Shown piece by piece: positions 12,578-19,913 of a stretch of 43,438 bases of DNA. Below the pieces are notes generated by a model. That model had not been told where the DNA came from. It searched no databases and saw nothing but the letters and a program-made list of their open reading frames with translations. Each line of letters begins with the position of its first letter. The first letter of the stretch is position 1. The position numbers were made by a program, and so were the translations under genes. Where the stretch lies: positions 1 to 43,438 of the IMG/VR virus record IMGVR_UViG_3300045996_001641; one strand, 5' to 3'. Source of the stretch: a virus.

Positions 12578-13446
12578 CAGCTCTCCAGCTTCGGAGGCGG
12601 TTGGCTTTCGATGCCAGCGAGTTCGGCCATCTTGTCGAGGTGGTCGGCGTCGCGGATCTGCCGCGCGTAGTCCGCTTGAAGCGCGAGTACTTGAGCGCGC
12701 AGCGTTGCGTCCGAAGCGCGAGTAGGCTCGGCTACTGGCGACGGCGCCTTCTGTGGCTCGAGATTGCCAACGTAGACTTCAGCGCGCCCTGGCCAGAACA
12801 GTTCGCCCAGTGGCAACTCGTGCTCCAGCGCGTAGACCGTGTTCTCGAGGCAGAGGTAGTTGGACTTGTTGCGAGGCACGACCCCGGCATTGAACGTGCC
12901 ATCGGGTGCTGTCTCACGAATCTTGCCAGCCCAGCCACCGTTCGCGTCCTTCTTCAGGATCTGACGCCACTGTCCGGCGTTGATCATCCTGGTGAAGTTC
13001 GGGAACTTCTTGGCGAACCCAGGCCCAACCGCCCAGGCCATCGAACTCACCGCCAGCTGCGCATCCGCTGGCCAACTGTCCCACTCCGGAAAGTGGCTCT
13101 TCCGCATGTAGGCTTCGTTGGCCAACAGTTTCGCGATCACGAGAGCGTCGATGTCTCGGTCGTCGAGATGAAGTCGAAGCGGCGCGCGCTGAGCCTGGAT
13201 CTTGTAGTGAAACTTGGCGAGCGACTGCTGACCCTTGAGCAGCCGCCACTCTTCGGCGACCTGCGCATCCGTGGCCGTCACACCATTCGGCAGCTTCCAG
13301 TTGAGCTTCTGCGCCTCGCTGATCGTGTCGACGAGGTTGCCCTGGGCCGTCGTGACCAGGCCCAGGATATCGAGGTACATGGTCGAGACGCGGCCCTCGT
13401 ACTCAGCACTGTGCTTGAACCAGGCGTCGATGACGGATTGGTGCAT
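12577..13446 (-). CDS. Endolysin, T4-lysozyme-like muramidase
   Basis: 289 residues. Near the N-terminus Glu17, Asp26 and Thr32 have exactly the spacing of the T4 lysozyme triad Glu11-Asp20-Thr26, in the context AEYEGRVSTMYLDILGLVTT. The domain runs to about 190 (helices around AVSSMAWAVGPGFAKKFPNF and a Gly-Trp motif). A C-terminal tail (about 230-289) is Ala/Glu-rich and helical. It should cut the MurNAc-GlcNAc bond of peptidoglycan. No signal peptide, so release needs a holin. It starts directly after the stop of a membrane protein and is followed by the 43-residue protein. Confidence 0.75.
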   Translation of the reverse strand: MHQSVIDAWFKHSAEYEGRVSTMYLDILGLVTTAQGNLVDTISEAQKLNWKLPNGVTATDAQVAEEWRLLKGQQSLAKFHYKIQAQRAPLRLHLDDRDIDALVIAKLLANEAYMRKSHFPEWDSWPADAQLAVSSMAWAVGPGFAKKFPNFTRMINAGQWRQILKKDANGGWAGKIRETAPDGTFNAGVVPRNKSNYLCLENTVYALEHELPLGELFWPGRAEVYVGNLEPQKAPSPVAEPTRASDATLRAQVLALQADYARQIRDADHLDKMAELAGIESQPPPKLES

Positions 13447-13689
13447 TCAATTCCACATTCGATCGTTCTGCGCCGGCTCACCAGTATCGATCACGACCAG
13501 CGCGATCGTCGGCTGCTCCGGCTCATCCGGCTGATAGGTGTCGGCTGAGCGGCGAGCCCAGGCCGATCGGATCTCGCTCCAGCAGCCGCGTGCGGTCATG
13601 AAGCCGACGACGGCAACGGCAGCGGTGCAGCCGACGACGTGGCTGGCCACACCGAGGGCAGCGTTGATGATGCGGGATGAGCGGGTCAT
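13447..13689 (-). CDS. Small membrane protein, lysis module, 80 aa
   Basis: ATG chosen for its AGGAGAG ribosome site; longer frames are open upstream but carry no good start. One membrane span (IINAALGVASHVVGCTAAVAVVGFM), a Trp-containing basic loop (WSEIRSAWARR), then an acidic C-terminus ending in RMWN. The stop abuts the lysozyme start. It could be a holin component or an inner-membrane spanin. Confidence 0.6.
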   Translation of the reverse strand: MTRSSRIINAALGVASHVVGCTAAVAVVGFMTARGCWSEIRSAWARRSADTYQPDEPEQPTIALVVIDTGEPAQNDRMWN

Positions 13690-13762
13690 CGGCCTCTCCT
13701 GGTCCAGTGGGCGAAACAGATCGCGTGGCCGAAACACCAGCCAGCGACGCGAACTAGCGAGG

Positions 13763-13993
13763 TCACTTCGGCACCGTCTTTCGCAGCTTCGCCGCGCCAT
13801 CAGCAGCGGCTGCCATCGCTTGACTGGCAGCAGTCTTGAGTCCGATCGCTAGCGCTGCCTTGCGTAGCCGCTGGTCAATCGACTCCGGGCGACCGCGTAC
13901 GAGCTCGCCGATGACGTCGACCAGGAGTTGTAGCGTGCCAGGTGGCAGACTCGCAGCCGCAGCCGTGAGCTTGCTGACTAACTTCTCGATCAT
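13763..13993 (-). CDS. Small helical protein, lysis module, 76 aa
   Basis: ATG 13993 overlaps the preceding stop (ATGA) and has GGAGG seven bases upstream; ATG 13999 is too close to it. All helix: IEKLVSKLTAAAASLPPGTLQLLVDVIGELVRG, then a basic amphipathic half with Ala runs (KTAASQAMAAAADGAAKLRK). The first half is hydrophobic enough to touch membrane but not a clear span. Possibly a holin-associated factor. Confidence 0.6.
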   Translation of the reverse strand: MIEKLVSKLTAAAASLPPGTLQLLVDVIGELVRGRPESIDQRLRKAALAIGLKTAASQAMAAAADGAAKLRKTVPK

Positions 13994-14607
13994 TCGCATG
14001 CCTCCAGCGCGGCTTCGATCCGAGCGTGGCACTCGGCCTCGATCTTCTCGCGCTCAGCGCACTCGGCCCACGGCTTGCCCCCACAGCCGGCGACAGCGAG
14101 CGCGGGGCACTCGACGGTAGCGACGCGGGTAGCCTCAGGGCAGGCCTTGTCGGCGGCGGATTCGGGATCACCGAAGAGCCCGCAACCGGTCAACACCATG
14201 GCGAGCGCGAGCGTCGAGAGACCGACCGGTTTCTGGTCGTTGGGCGGGTCATCGCTCTTCGGCGGCTTCGGTTTGCCGCCCGAAGATCCATCCCACGGCA
14301 GCGGCGACTCTCTCAGACCGGCAGCAAGACCCATTGATCCGAGCCCAATCGATAGCGCGCCACCAAGCGCCGCATTCAGCGCGTCGATGAGTCCGGCTCC
14401 GTTGGCGTGGGCACCGACGAAGCCGGCGACAGCGCCGCCAACAAGCGGCACCGCAAAACGCAGACCGTCCGGGATCTTCTCCCAGATGAGTTGCTTCAGC
14501 GACGGGTGCTTACGCAGTAGCTGAACAGCAAACGTGAGCCACAGCGCCACGAGAGGATACCAGGCCTGCAGCCTCGCGGACTCGACGGTTTCTTGGATGA
14601 GTTGCAT
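13990..14607 (-). CDS. Holin-like membrane protein with Cys-rich, lipobox-like C-terminal half
   Basis: 205 residues. The N-terminal half has spans near 15-31 (WYPLVALWLTFAVQLL), 51-69 (FAVPLVGGAVAGFVGAHA) and 74-98, like class I/II holins or phage TM proteins. After a Lys/Pro/Asp linker comes GLSTLALAMVLTGCGLFG, a near-perfect lipoprotein signal core with Cys142, then a Cys-rich mature-like region with seven further Cys. No start codon lies between the linker and that signal, so it is read as one protein. It looks like a holin joined to an o-spanin-like or lipoprotein segment. Confidence 0.6.
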   Translation of the reverse strand: MQLIQETVESARLQAWYPLVALWLTFAVQLLRKHPSLKQLIWEKIPDGLRFAVPLVGGAVAGFVGAHANGAGLIDALNAALGGALSIGLGSMGLAAGLRESPLPWDGSSGGKPKPPKSDDPPNDQKPVGLSTLALAMVLTGCGLFGDPESAADKACPEATRVATVECPALAVAGCGGKPWAECAEREKIEAECHARIEAALEACE

Positions 14608-14752
14608 TTCTCTCCGTGAATTAGGCGGCCTTTTCGACTCAAGCCACCGCGCGCCGTAGCTAACGCGATTGGACCTTGCATCTGAGTCGGCCCTTCCTCT
14701 TGCGAGGCGCCGCGGTGGGCTGTGCCAAACGGGAGGTAGTTGGTGTTCTAAC

Positions 14753-14778
14753 TGATTTGAGTGACACTCACCAAATCA
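14753..14778. promoter_or_regulatory. Inverted repeat in the gap before the lysis genes
   Basis: TGATTTG...CAAATCA arms enclose GAGTG-A-CACTC. It lies in the 248-bp non-coding gap between the tail-fibre block and the lysis block. No T-tract follows on either strand, so a control site is more likely than a terminator. The rest of the gap shows nothing convincing. Confidence 0.4.
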
Positions 14779-14855
14779 CGATCACGCGCCCAAGGGTGCA
14801 CACGAACGAGGCGGGGAGGGACGCCGTCAGCTCGTGCGCACTCTGGGGAGCGGGC

Positions 14856-15158
14856 TCAGGGAAGCGGGGTGGTGAAGTTGCTCGGCTTGACCTTGAGGTA
14901 GCCCTCGCCAGCACAAACGAGTGCGCCGCTACCGATCCAGCGGTAGTGATAGGTGCCCCTCTCGGTCATCTGATATTCGAACGAGTAGATGCCCTCGGAA
15001 TCGCGCGTGATGTCGTCGCCGTCGTAGGTGGTCTCAGTGCCGGCCGGCGTTCGGACCAGAACCTGAACGGTCGTCGGATCCGTGACCTCGCCGTCGCTGT
15101 TAGTGAACGTCCCGCGCAGGATCGTCTGATCGCCGATGTCGTAGGTGTTGATGCTCAT
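14856..15158 (-). CDS. Small β-sandwich phage protein, 100 aa
   Basis: Strands throughout: TYDIGDQTILRGTFTNSDGEV, TTVQVLVRTPAGTETTY, GIYSFEYQMTERGTYHYRWIGSG. It has the look of a single Ig-like/fibronectin-like domain ('G.Y.f.y....Gty.yrw'). Last gene of the tail-fibre operon, overlapping the preceding stop by ATGA. It may be a fibre accessory or a virion decoration protein. Confidence 0.65.
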   Translation of the reverse strand: MSINTYDIGDQTILRGTFTNSDGEVTDPTTVQVLVRTPAGTETTYDGDDITRDSEGIYSFEYQMTERGTYHYRWIGSGALVCAGEGYLKVKPSNFTTPLP

Positions 15159-15346
15159 CCGGGCTCGTCAGAAACGGTGCAGGTTGCGGCGCGTCCGTTG
15201 GTCACGGTGCAGGTGGCGACGCGGCTGTCAGAGACCAGGCAGGTGGCCGTAGCCGAGTCGCTCACCTGGACGTCGCCGAACTCGGAGATGATCGGCGCGG
15301 TGACGGGGGAAGCGCCGCCGAACAAGAGGGAGAGGATGGGGAGCAT
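15155..15346 (-). CDS. Small Cys-repeat protein, 63 aa
   Basis: The ATG overlaps the stop of the lectin-like gene, and the stop overlaps the next ATG. The first 25 residues are hydrophobic (MLPILSLLFGGASPVTAPII), possibly a signal or surface segment. Then a 10-residue unit is repeated: ATATCLVSDS, RVATCTVTNG, RAATCTVSDE. Each repeat has one Cys in the same place, suggesting a short β-solenoid or crosslinked strand stack. Confidence 0.55.
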   Translation of the reverse strand: MLPILSLLFGGASPVTAPIISEFGDVQVSDSATATCLVSDSRVATCTVTNGRAATCTVSDEPG

Positions 15347-16122
15347 CAGCGGGCTCGAGCGCGCATGAGATGGCGAGCACCTGCGGAGCGACGGCGGTTG
15401 TAGGTTGGGCCAGCGGGCGGAGAGCCGGCATTCGGGTCGGCGTCGTTGTTGGCCAGCAGGGCCGTCACGTTTGCCGAACGCGCAGTGGCGTCGAGAACGT
15501 GCGAGTAGACGGCTGCATAGAAGAACTCGACCCCAGCAGCGACTCCGCCACCATCGGCGCGGCACATGAAGGCGACTAGGCGATCGGTCGTGCTCGACAG
15601 GTTGATGGTGCCGCCGACGCTAGAGCCGCCGAACGAGACGTCGCTGCCGTTCAGGTAGATCTTGCTCGTCGCTCCGTCCCAGGTGGAGTGGAGCACATAG
15701 ACAGTGTTGAGCGATACCGAAGCCGAGTTTACGTTGACGTCGGAGTTGCCGGCTGTCGTGAAGGTGCGCGCCGAGATCGCTCCCTCGAATGAGTTGACGC
15801 GCAGAATTGCGTCGCCGATCTCCATGATGTTCTGGATCGCTCCAGACGGGAACGAAGTGAACCGCACCACGAGTTCGATCGTGACCGCGGTTCCGCCGTG
15901 GAGACCGGTGTAGAGCTTGCCTGACGTGTTGAACGTCGCCGAGCGAGCACGGGTCTGATTCGTGCTGCTGATCAGACCGTTGCCGGCTGGGATCGACGTC
16001 CACCCGGTGCCTGAGCCATAGGTGATTGTCGCGTTCAGCGCCGTCGGTACAGAGTCACCGATCGTGGCTGGAGCGGTCCCCGAGGATGCCTCGGTGAAGC
16101 GCCACTGAGCAAGGAGAGCCAA
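15346..16122 (-). CDS. Lectin-like (LamG/concanavalin-fold) tail protein
   Basis: 258 residues. The arrangement LLAQWRFTEASSGT, GTAVTIELVVRFTSFPSG, VYVLHSTWDGATSKIYLNGSDVSF, VEFFYAAVYSHVLD is that of LamG/concanavalin-like domains ('w.hva.t.dg...yvng'). Such domains bind sugars or other surface ligands. The C-terminus is Pro/Gly- then Arg-rich. It lies downstream of the repeat-rich fibre with four bases between, so it is probably part of the adsorption apparatus. Confidence 0.75.
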   Translation of the reverse strand: MALLAQWRFTEASSGTAPATIGDSVPTALNATITYGSGTGWTSIPAGNGLISSTNQTRARSATFNTSGKLYTGLHGGTAVTIELVVRFTSFPSGAIQNIMEIGDAILRVNSFEGAISARTFTTAGNSDVNVNSASVSLNTVYVLHSTWDGATSKIYLNGSDVSFGGSSVGGTINLSSTTDRLVAFMCRADGGGVAAGVEFFYAAVYSHVLDATARSANVTALLANNDADPNAGSPPAGPTYNRRRSAGARHLMRARAR

Positions 16123-16125
16123 TCG

Positions 16126-18237
16126 TCAGTCCCTGATCACAGTCAGCGTGACCACGAGGTCATCGGTTGCTGCCGCATCGTAGGCGCCACGTGCTTCGAG
16201 AACTCCGAAGATCGAACTGGAGCCGCTGGTCACGTAAGGGAGCGCGACAGGCCCGCCGAGCCACGTGCCCTGTACGATGCGACTGTTTACGTAGGTGTGT
16301 TGATTGTCGGTGTCGAACTCGATGACGCCGATCGGGATCGCGGTCGCCAGGTTCGCGTCGGTGAACTCAAGGGCTCCGTTGTCCGCGTTGGCCAGCGTTG
16401 GTGAGACCTTGAAGAGGTGGAGCCGGATATCGAATACGCTGTTTGCGTCGTCGAAGAGCAGGGCACCAACGATCGTCCCAGACCGCCCGCTGGCCAGCGC
16501 TGCGTTCGAGAATGTCATCACCGAGCCGAGCCGATCTCCGCTCGCATAGACAGCGGTGTCGATGGTCGGCGTGACCTGGATATCGATCTGGTTGACGCTC
16601 GGCTTGACCACCTGGGCGCCGTTGAGATCGGTCCAGACTCGAGCCGCGTCGCCGTCGGTGCTGACAGCGGTCGGGACGCCAGCCGTGGCGAATCCGCCGA
16701 TCAGGACTGGATTGCCAGCCACAGCCGCGTCATGCGCCGCGTCGCCGACCACTTCGAGCGTATTGGTCGAGGCGGGCAGCGAACCGACCGCAATCGTGCC
16801 GGTCGAGTCGTTGGCCACCGTGACCCTGAGCGCCGTCGCGGCCGAGCCATTGCCGGTCGTAGACAGCGGCGCCGGTACGGTCAGCACATCGACATCGCCG
16901 ATGTTGTTCGTGCCGGCTGGTAGGGCGGCCACGACATCGACCTGGAGTTCGTTGCCAGCTACGGCATTGTCGAGTAGCCCAAGAGACGTGGCAGCCGCCG
17001 CAAGGTTGCCACCCGACTCGAGAGCGAGCACCGACGTGTTGAGGTTCGTGCCGGCGTTGGCGGTGACGGTTCCTGAGACCGTGACCGAACCGGTGACCGT
17101 GACGTCGTTGTTGCTCCCGAGGTTGACCAGTAGGCCGTCGGTGCTCGAGCCGGGGATAAGCTGGCCTCCGCCTGAGGCCGAGCCGACGAGTCCGACGACG
17201 GCCCGCGTATCGGTGCCGCCGCCCGTGTCTAGGTCAGCGGTTGTGAGTTCGGTGTCTGCCGTTACCGACCAGCTGCCGCTCTGAGTGACGGCATGCGTGG
17301 CGACGGTGAGTGTGCCCTCGATGGCGGTCTCGATCGCGGCGAGATGCCCGATCGCAGTCGACTGATTCGCAGCCGTGGACGCCCCGGTCGGAAGCGAGAC
17401 CGTGCCCGAGACGTTGGTGACGTTCCAGGTTCCGGACTGAGTGGCCGCTACCGTGCCGTCGACGGTGATGACGCCGCCACCGTCGTCGATCGAAAGCGTC
17501 GCGCCGTTGTCGGTGACCGGGATCGAGTCGACGTGCTTGACGTAGAGCTCGCCGGAGTTGGTGCCTCTCGCCGCCACATTGTCGCCGTCCGTGGTGACAA
17601 GCGAGCCAGAGCGCGCGTCGTTGCGGACCAGGATGAGCGCGCCGCCAACCGGGTTGCTGGCCGCGGCCGCATCCTCGGTGTACTCGGTGCCGGAGCCGCC
17701 TGAGCCGCCGCCGAAGCTGGTGATCTGGTTGCCGTCCGCGTCGACGACCGCCACGGTCATGGCCCGCTCGGAGCCGGCCACCTTGCTGGTCAGCGCGTTC
17801 CCGGATCCATCCTGGCAACGAACACCCCACGTGCCCGACTGGGTGACCGCATGGGTGCCAACCGTGAGCGTCCCCTCGACCGCCGCTTCGATGGCCGAGA
17901 GGTGACCGATTGCCGTGGCCTGGCTGGCCGCTGTGGCGGCTCCTGAGGGCAGGGGCAGGGAAGCGGCCGAGACCGCCAGCGTGCCCTCTACGGCCGTCTC
18001 AATGGCGCTCAGCGAGGCGTTGGCGGTCGCCTGGGCAGCGGACGTAGCGGCGCCCGTGGGGAGCGGCAGGGAGGCAGCGGTGACGGGGAGCGGTGCAGCG
18101 CTGGATACGTCCGTGGCCGAACCGTCGGCGCCGAACTGGACCTTGACCCTAGGCGAATGGACGCCGCCGATGTCGTCGGAGGCGAATGTTACTCCGCCCT
18201 CTTCGGTCGTTGGTGGGGTCGTATAGTTGTCGGACAA
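16126..18237 (-). CDS. Long repeat-containing tail fibre-like protein
   Basis: 703 residues, Ala/Thr/Ser/Gly/Val-rich. Copies of a unit 'LP.GA.TAA.QATAIGHLSAIE.AVEGTL.V' are at about 57-90, 94-126 and 281-311, two of them followed by THAVTQSG.W.V. The middle is β-rich with short TVSGTVTANAGT patterns. The last 150 residues look like a globular head domain. Fibres of this composition occur in many phages with Mu-like tails. The first 40 residues (about 15-35: GVTFASDDIGGVHSPRVKVQFG) are a common fibre N-terminus, likely the baseplate-binding end. Confidence 0.75.
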   Translation of the reverse strand: MSDNYTTPPTTEEGGVTFASDDIGGVHSPRVKVQFGADGSATDVSSAAPLPVTAASLPLPTGAATSAAQATANASLSAIETAVEGTLAVSAASLPLPSGAATAASQATAIGHLSAIEAAVEGTLTVGTHAVTQSGTWGVRCQDGSGNALTSKVAGSERAMTVAVVDADGNQITSFGGGSGGSGTEYTEDAAAASNPVGGALILVRNDARSGSLVTTDGDNVAARGTNSGELYVKHVDSIPVTDNGATLSIDDGGGVITVDGTVAATQSGTWNVTNVSGTVSLPTGASTAANQSTAIGHLAAIETAIEGTLTVATHAVTQSGSWSVTADTELTTADLDTGGGTDTRAVVGLVGSASGGGQLIPGSSTDGLLVNLGSNNDVTVTGSVTVSGTVTANAGTNLNTSVLALESGGNLAAAATSLGLLDNAVAGNELQVDVVAALPAGTNNIGDVDVLTVPAPLSTTGNGSAATALRVTVANDSTGTIAVGSLPASTNTLEVVGDAAHDAAVAGNPVLIGGFATAGVPTAVSTDGDAARVWTDLNGAQVVKPSVNQIDIQVTPTIDTAVYASGDRLGSVMTFSNAALASGRSGTIVGALLFDDANSVFDIRLHLFKVSPTLANADNGALEFTDANLATAIPIGVIEFDTDNQHTYVNSRIVQGTWLGGPVALPYVTSGSSSIFGVLEARGAYDAAATDDLVVTLTVIRD

Positions 18238-18246
18238 TTCGAATCC

Positions 18247-18699
18247 TCAGCGCCTATCCAGCGCCCGCTTGACCTCGGCGGCGTGCACGAAGGCCGAGTA
18301 TTCGCCGTCGTTGCCGATCGCGATCCCGAGCAGCTTGCCCTGTCGCCACAAGCCGAACCCGCTATCCCCAGGCTCGAGCTCGGGCCAAGCGCGCAGGAAG
18401 AACCGCCCGTCACTCAGGATGAGTGGATCCATGACGATGAAGTCGTGGCCACGTAGCGTCGCATCTTCGCCGTGCTCGATCGGCGACAGTTGCAGCTCAA
18501 CCGGCTCGGTCTTGCGGTCGACCTGGACGAGCTGCAGATCTGCGCCTTCGTCGCGGTAGACAGAGACGCCGTAGGTCGGGCAGTGGTTGGCCGTGGCAAC
18601 GATGCCTGAGGCTACGTCGACGGCGCCGCAGCGAGGCGTGACGGGAACCTGGATCTCGGAGCAGCCGAGGAGCACGATGGTGGCGAGGAAGCGGATCAT
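18247..18699 (-). CDS. Trypsin-like serine peptidase with lipoprotein signal
   Basis: 150 residues. MIRFLATIVLLGCSE is a short lipoprotein signal with lipobox LLGC (Cys13). The chain then carries a trypsin-like order: ATANHC (His39), GADLQLVQVD (Asp54) and EPGDSGFGLW (Ser113 in GDSG), plus GKLLGIAIG after it. Cys24 and Cys40 could form the usual disulphide. It is shorter than trypsin (about 220), so a minimal form. A lipid-anchored envelope peptidase in a tail-fibre operon is unusual; it might act on the host surface after lysogeny or infection, or be carried on virions. Confidence 0.7.
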   Translation of the reverse strand: MIRFLATIVLLGCSEIQVPVTPRCGAVDVASGIVATANHCPTYGVSVYRDEGADLQLVQVDRKTEPVELQLSPIEHGEDATLRGHDFIVMDPLILSDGRFFLRAWPELEPGDSGFGLWRQGKLLGIAIGNDGEYSAFVHAAEVKRALDRR

Positions 18700-18815
18700 T
18701 CGGCGGCTTTGGTGGATATCGGTGATCTGGTGGTGGCAGCGTAGAGTCGTGGCCGGACAGCCGTGCCGTCCCCGTCGACCTGACTATCTTTCTCGGCCGC
18801 CTTGACGGTCAGCAA
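18696..18815 (-). CDS. Short open frame, or frameshifted end of the next gene upstream
   Basis: The frame ends in a TGA that overlaps the ATG of the peptidase gene, exactly as real genes here do. Its sequence (LLTVKAAEKDSQVDGDGTAV, then VRPRLYAATTRSPISTKAAE) reads like the end of a tail protein. The only plausible start is TTG 18815, giving 39 residues without a clear ribosome site. The same frame is open for about another 80 bases upstream inside the neighbouring gene, whose own last 19 residues (about QPAANGAGLADRQGGRER) look like read-out of the wrong frame. A +1 shift would join the two. Confidence 0.4.
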   Translation of the reverse strand: MLTVKAAEKDSQVDGDGTAVRPRLYAATTRSPISTKAAE

Positions 18816-19182
18816 GACCGGCGCCGTTCGCAGCTGGCTGCGACGGTCTCCAGTCCACAGGAAGGTCGACGGCCGAGGCGATGGCGCCAGTTAGCCTCGC
18901 CTGCTCGACCTGAGTCAGTAGGTCCTTCCTGATCCCGCCGAGTGCGATTGATGATTCCGGATCAATGGGAGTCGCCCACTCGTTTCGGCCTGGATGCTTC
19001 AAGCTTGAGCCTCGGTAGCTCGTCCAGCCGACTGGCACTGAGCCCGTCCCGTCCCATGTCGCTGGCATCGCAACGTGAACGCCGCCGCCGACCTGCACGC
19101 CGGCAAGTGGGTACCCCAGCAGCTTGTCCTGCAGAACCTCGCAGCTGGTCGCGTCAGCTGCGATCCCGATCTTGTAGATCAC
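18784..19182 (-). CDS. Hypothetical tail-operon protein, 132 aa, possibly frameshifted at the end
   Basis: The ATG overlaps the previous stop. Strand-rich with Gly loops (YKIGIAADATSC, LAGVQVGGGVHVAMPATWDG, VGWTSYRG), then a helix (LLTQVEQARLTGAIASAV). The final basic, Gly-rich residues are unlike the rest and may follow a frameshift. No family recognised; position suggests a small fibre-associated or assembly protein. Confidence 0.6.
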   Translation of the reverse strand: MIYKIGIAADATSCEVLQDKLLGYPLAGVQVGGGVHVAMPATWDGTGSVPVGWTSYRGSSLKHPGRNEWATPIDPESSIALGGIRKDLLTQVEQARLTGAIASAVDLPVDWRPSQPAANGAGLADRQGGRER

Positions 19183-19913
19183 AGCGCATACTCCGCACGG
19201 AAGTAGCGATACAGATCTGCGATCTGCGTGGAACTAGCCACAGCATTCGCGACAACTACCTCGTAGACGTCAGAGTCTGCGGCATTCGCACCGTTGCTGT
19301 CGTAGCTGCCGATCGAAAACGCAGTGCTGGTGCCGTAGGCGTTGTTTGCCGATGAGCCGTCGGTCGCGCCGTTTAGGTAACCCTGCGTGGCGCTGGTGCC
19401 GGCGCTTTCTGTGGCCACCGTTTTGCCCAGCACATAGACAGGCGTGGCCGTCAGCGTCGTGCCAGCAGGGTTGACGAGATTCGCTCCGCCAAACCAGGCT
19501 GCGTTCGAGCCGTTGGCACCGATGCCGCTGGACTTCGTGCCGTCTCCGATCCCCGTGAAGCCTTTAAAAAAGGCCGAAGTGACGTTGAGTTTTGCGACGA
19601 TGAAGATCGAGTGCGCGGTCTTTTGAGATGGCGCGCCGCTGGCAACGGTGAGGATGTCCGAGTTGGCGCGAGTGAAGCGAATACAAGGCTTCCCATTCTG
19701 CGCAGAGGCCACGAAGAGAGGCTGGTTTCCGGCCGTGGCCTGCGCCGGATTGACTGCGCCACCGGTGCCCTGGTTCGCAATAGCGGACACATCGCCGCCG
19801 TTGAGCGTGATGCCCAGAGAGGCCTTGTACCAGAGATAGTTGTTGGCGCCGAGAATCGTGCGTGGGTTGAGTGAGCCACCGCCGCCGATCGCACCCGCAA
19901 ACGAGAAGGGCAT
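19179..19913 (-). CDS. Second lectin-like (concanavalin-fold) tail protein
   Basis: 244 residues. LWYKASLGITLNGGDVSAIANQGTGG is a common opening of phage proteins with a concanavalin/LamG fold; HSIFIVAKLN, GYLNGATDGSS, IGSYDSNGANAADSDVYEVVVANAV and a final helix (QIADLYRYFRAEYAL) follow in the expected order. It should bind a surface sugar. The stop overlaps the next ATG, and it is separate from the lectin gene at 15346, so the virion probably has two carbohydrate-reading proteins. Confidence 0.75.
   Translation of the reverse strand: MPFSFAGAIGGGGSLNPRTILGANNYLWYKASLGITLNGGDVSAIANQGTGGAVNPAQATAGNQPLFVASAQNGKPCIRFTRANSDILTVASGAPSQKTAHSIFIVAKLNVTSAFFKGFTGIGDGTKSSGIGANGSNAAWFGGANLVNPAGTTLTATPVYVLGKTVATESAGTSATQGYLNGATDGSSANNAYGTSTAFSIGSYDSNGANAADSDVYEVVVANAVASSTQIADLYRYFRAEYAL

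Noticed and set aside
12601-13548. Long plus-strand open frame (315 codons) opposite the lysozyme
   Set aside because: It is the mirror frame of a gene with a recognisable catalytic triad, common at high GC. Its composition is Arg/Leu/Val-rich without motifs, and it has no ribosome site.
17234-17830. Minus-strand open frame inside the long fibre gene
   Set aside because: Extremely Arg/His-rich; simple frame shadow of the repeat-rich fibre in the same strand.
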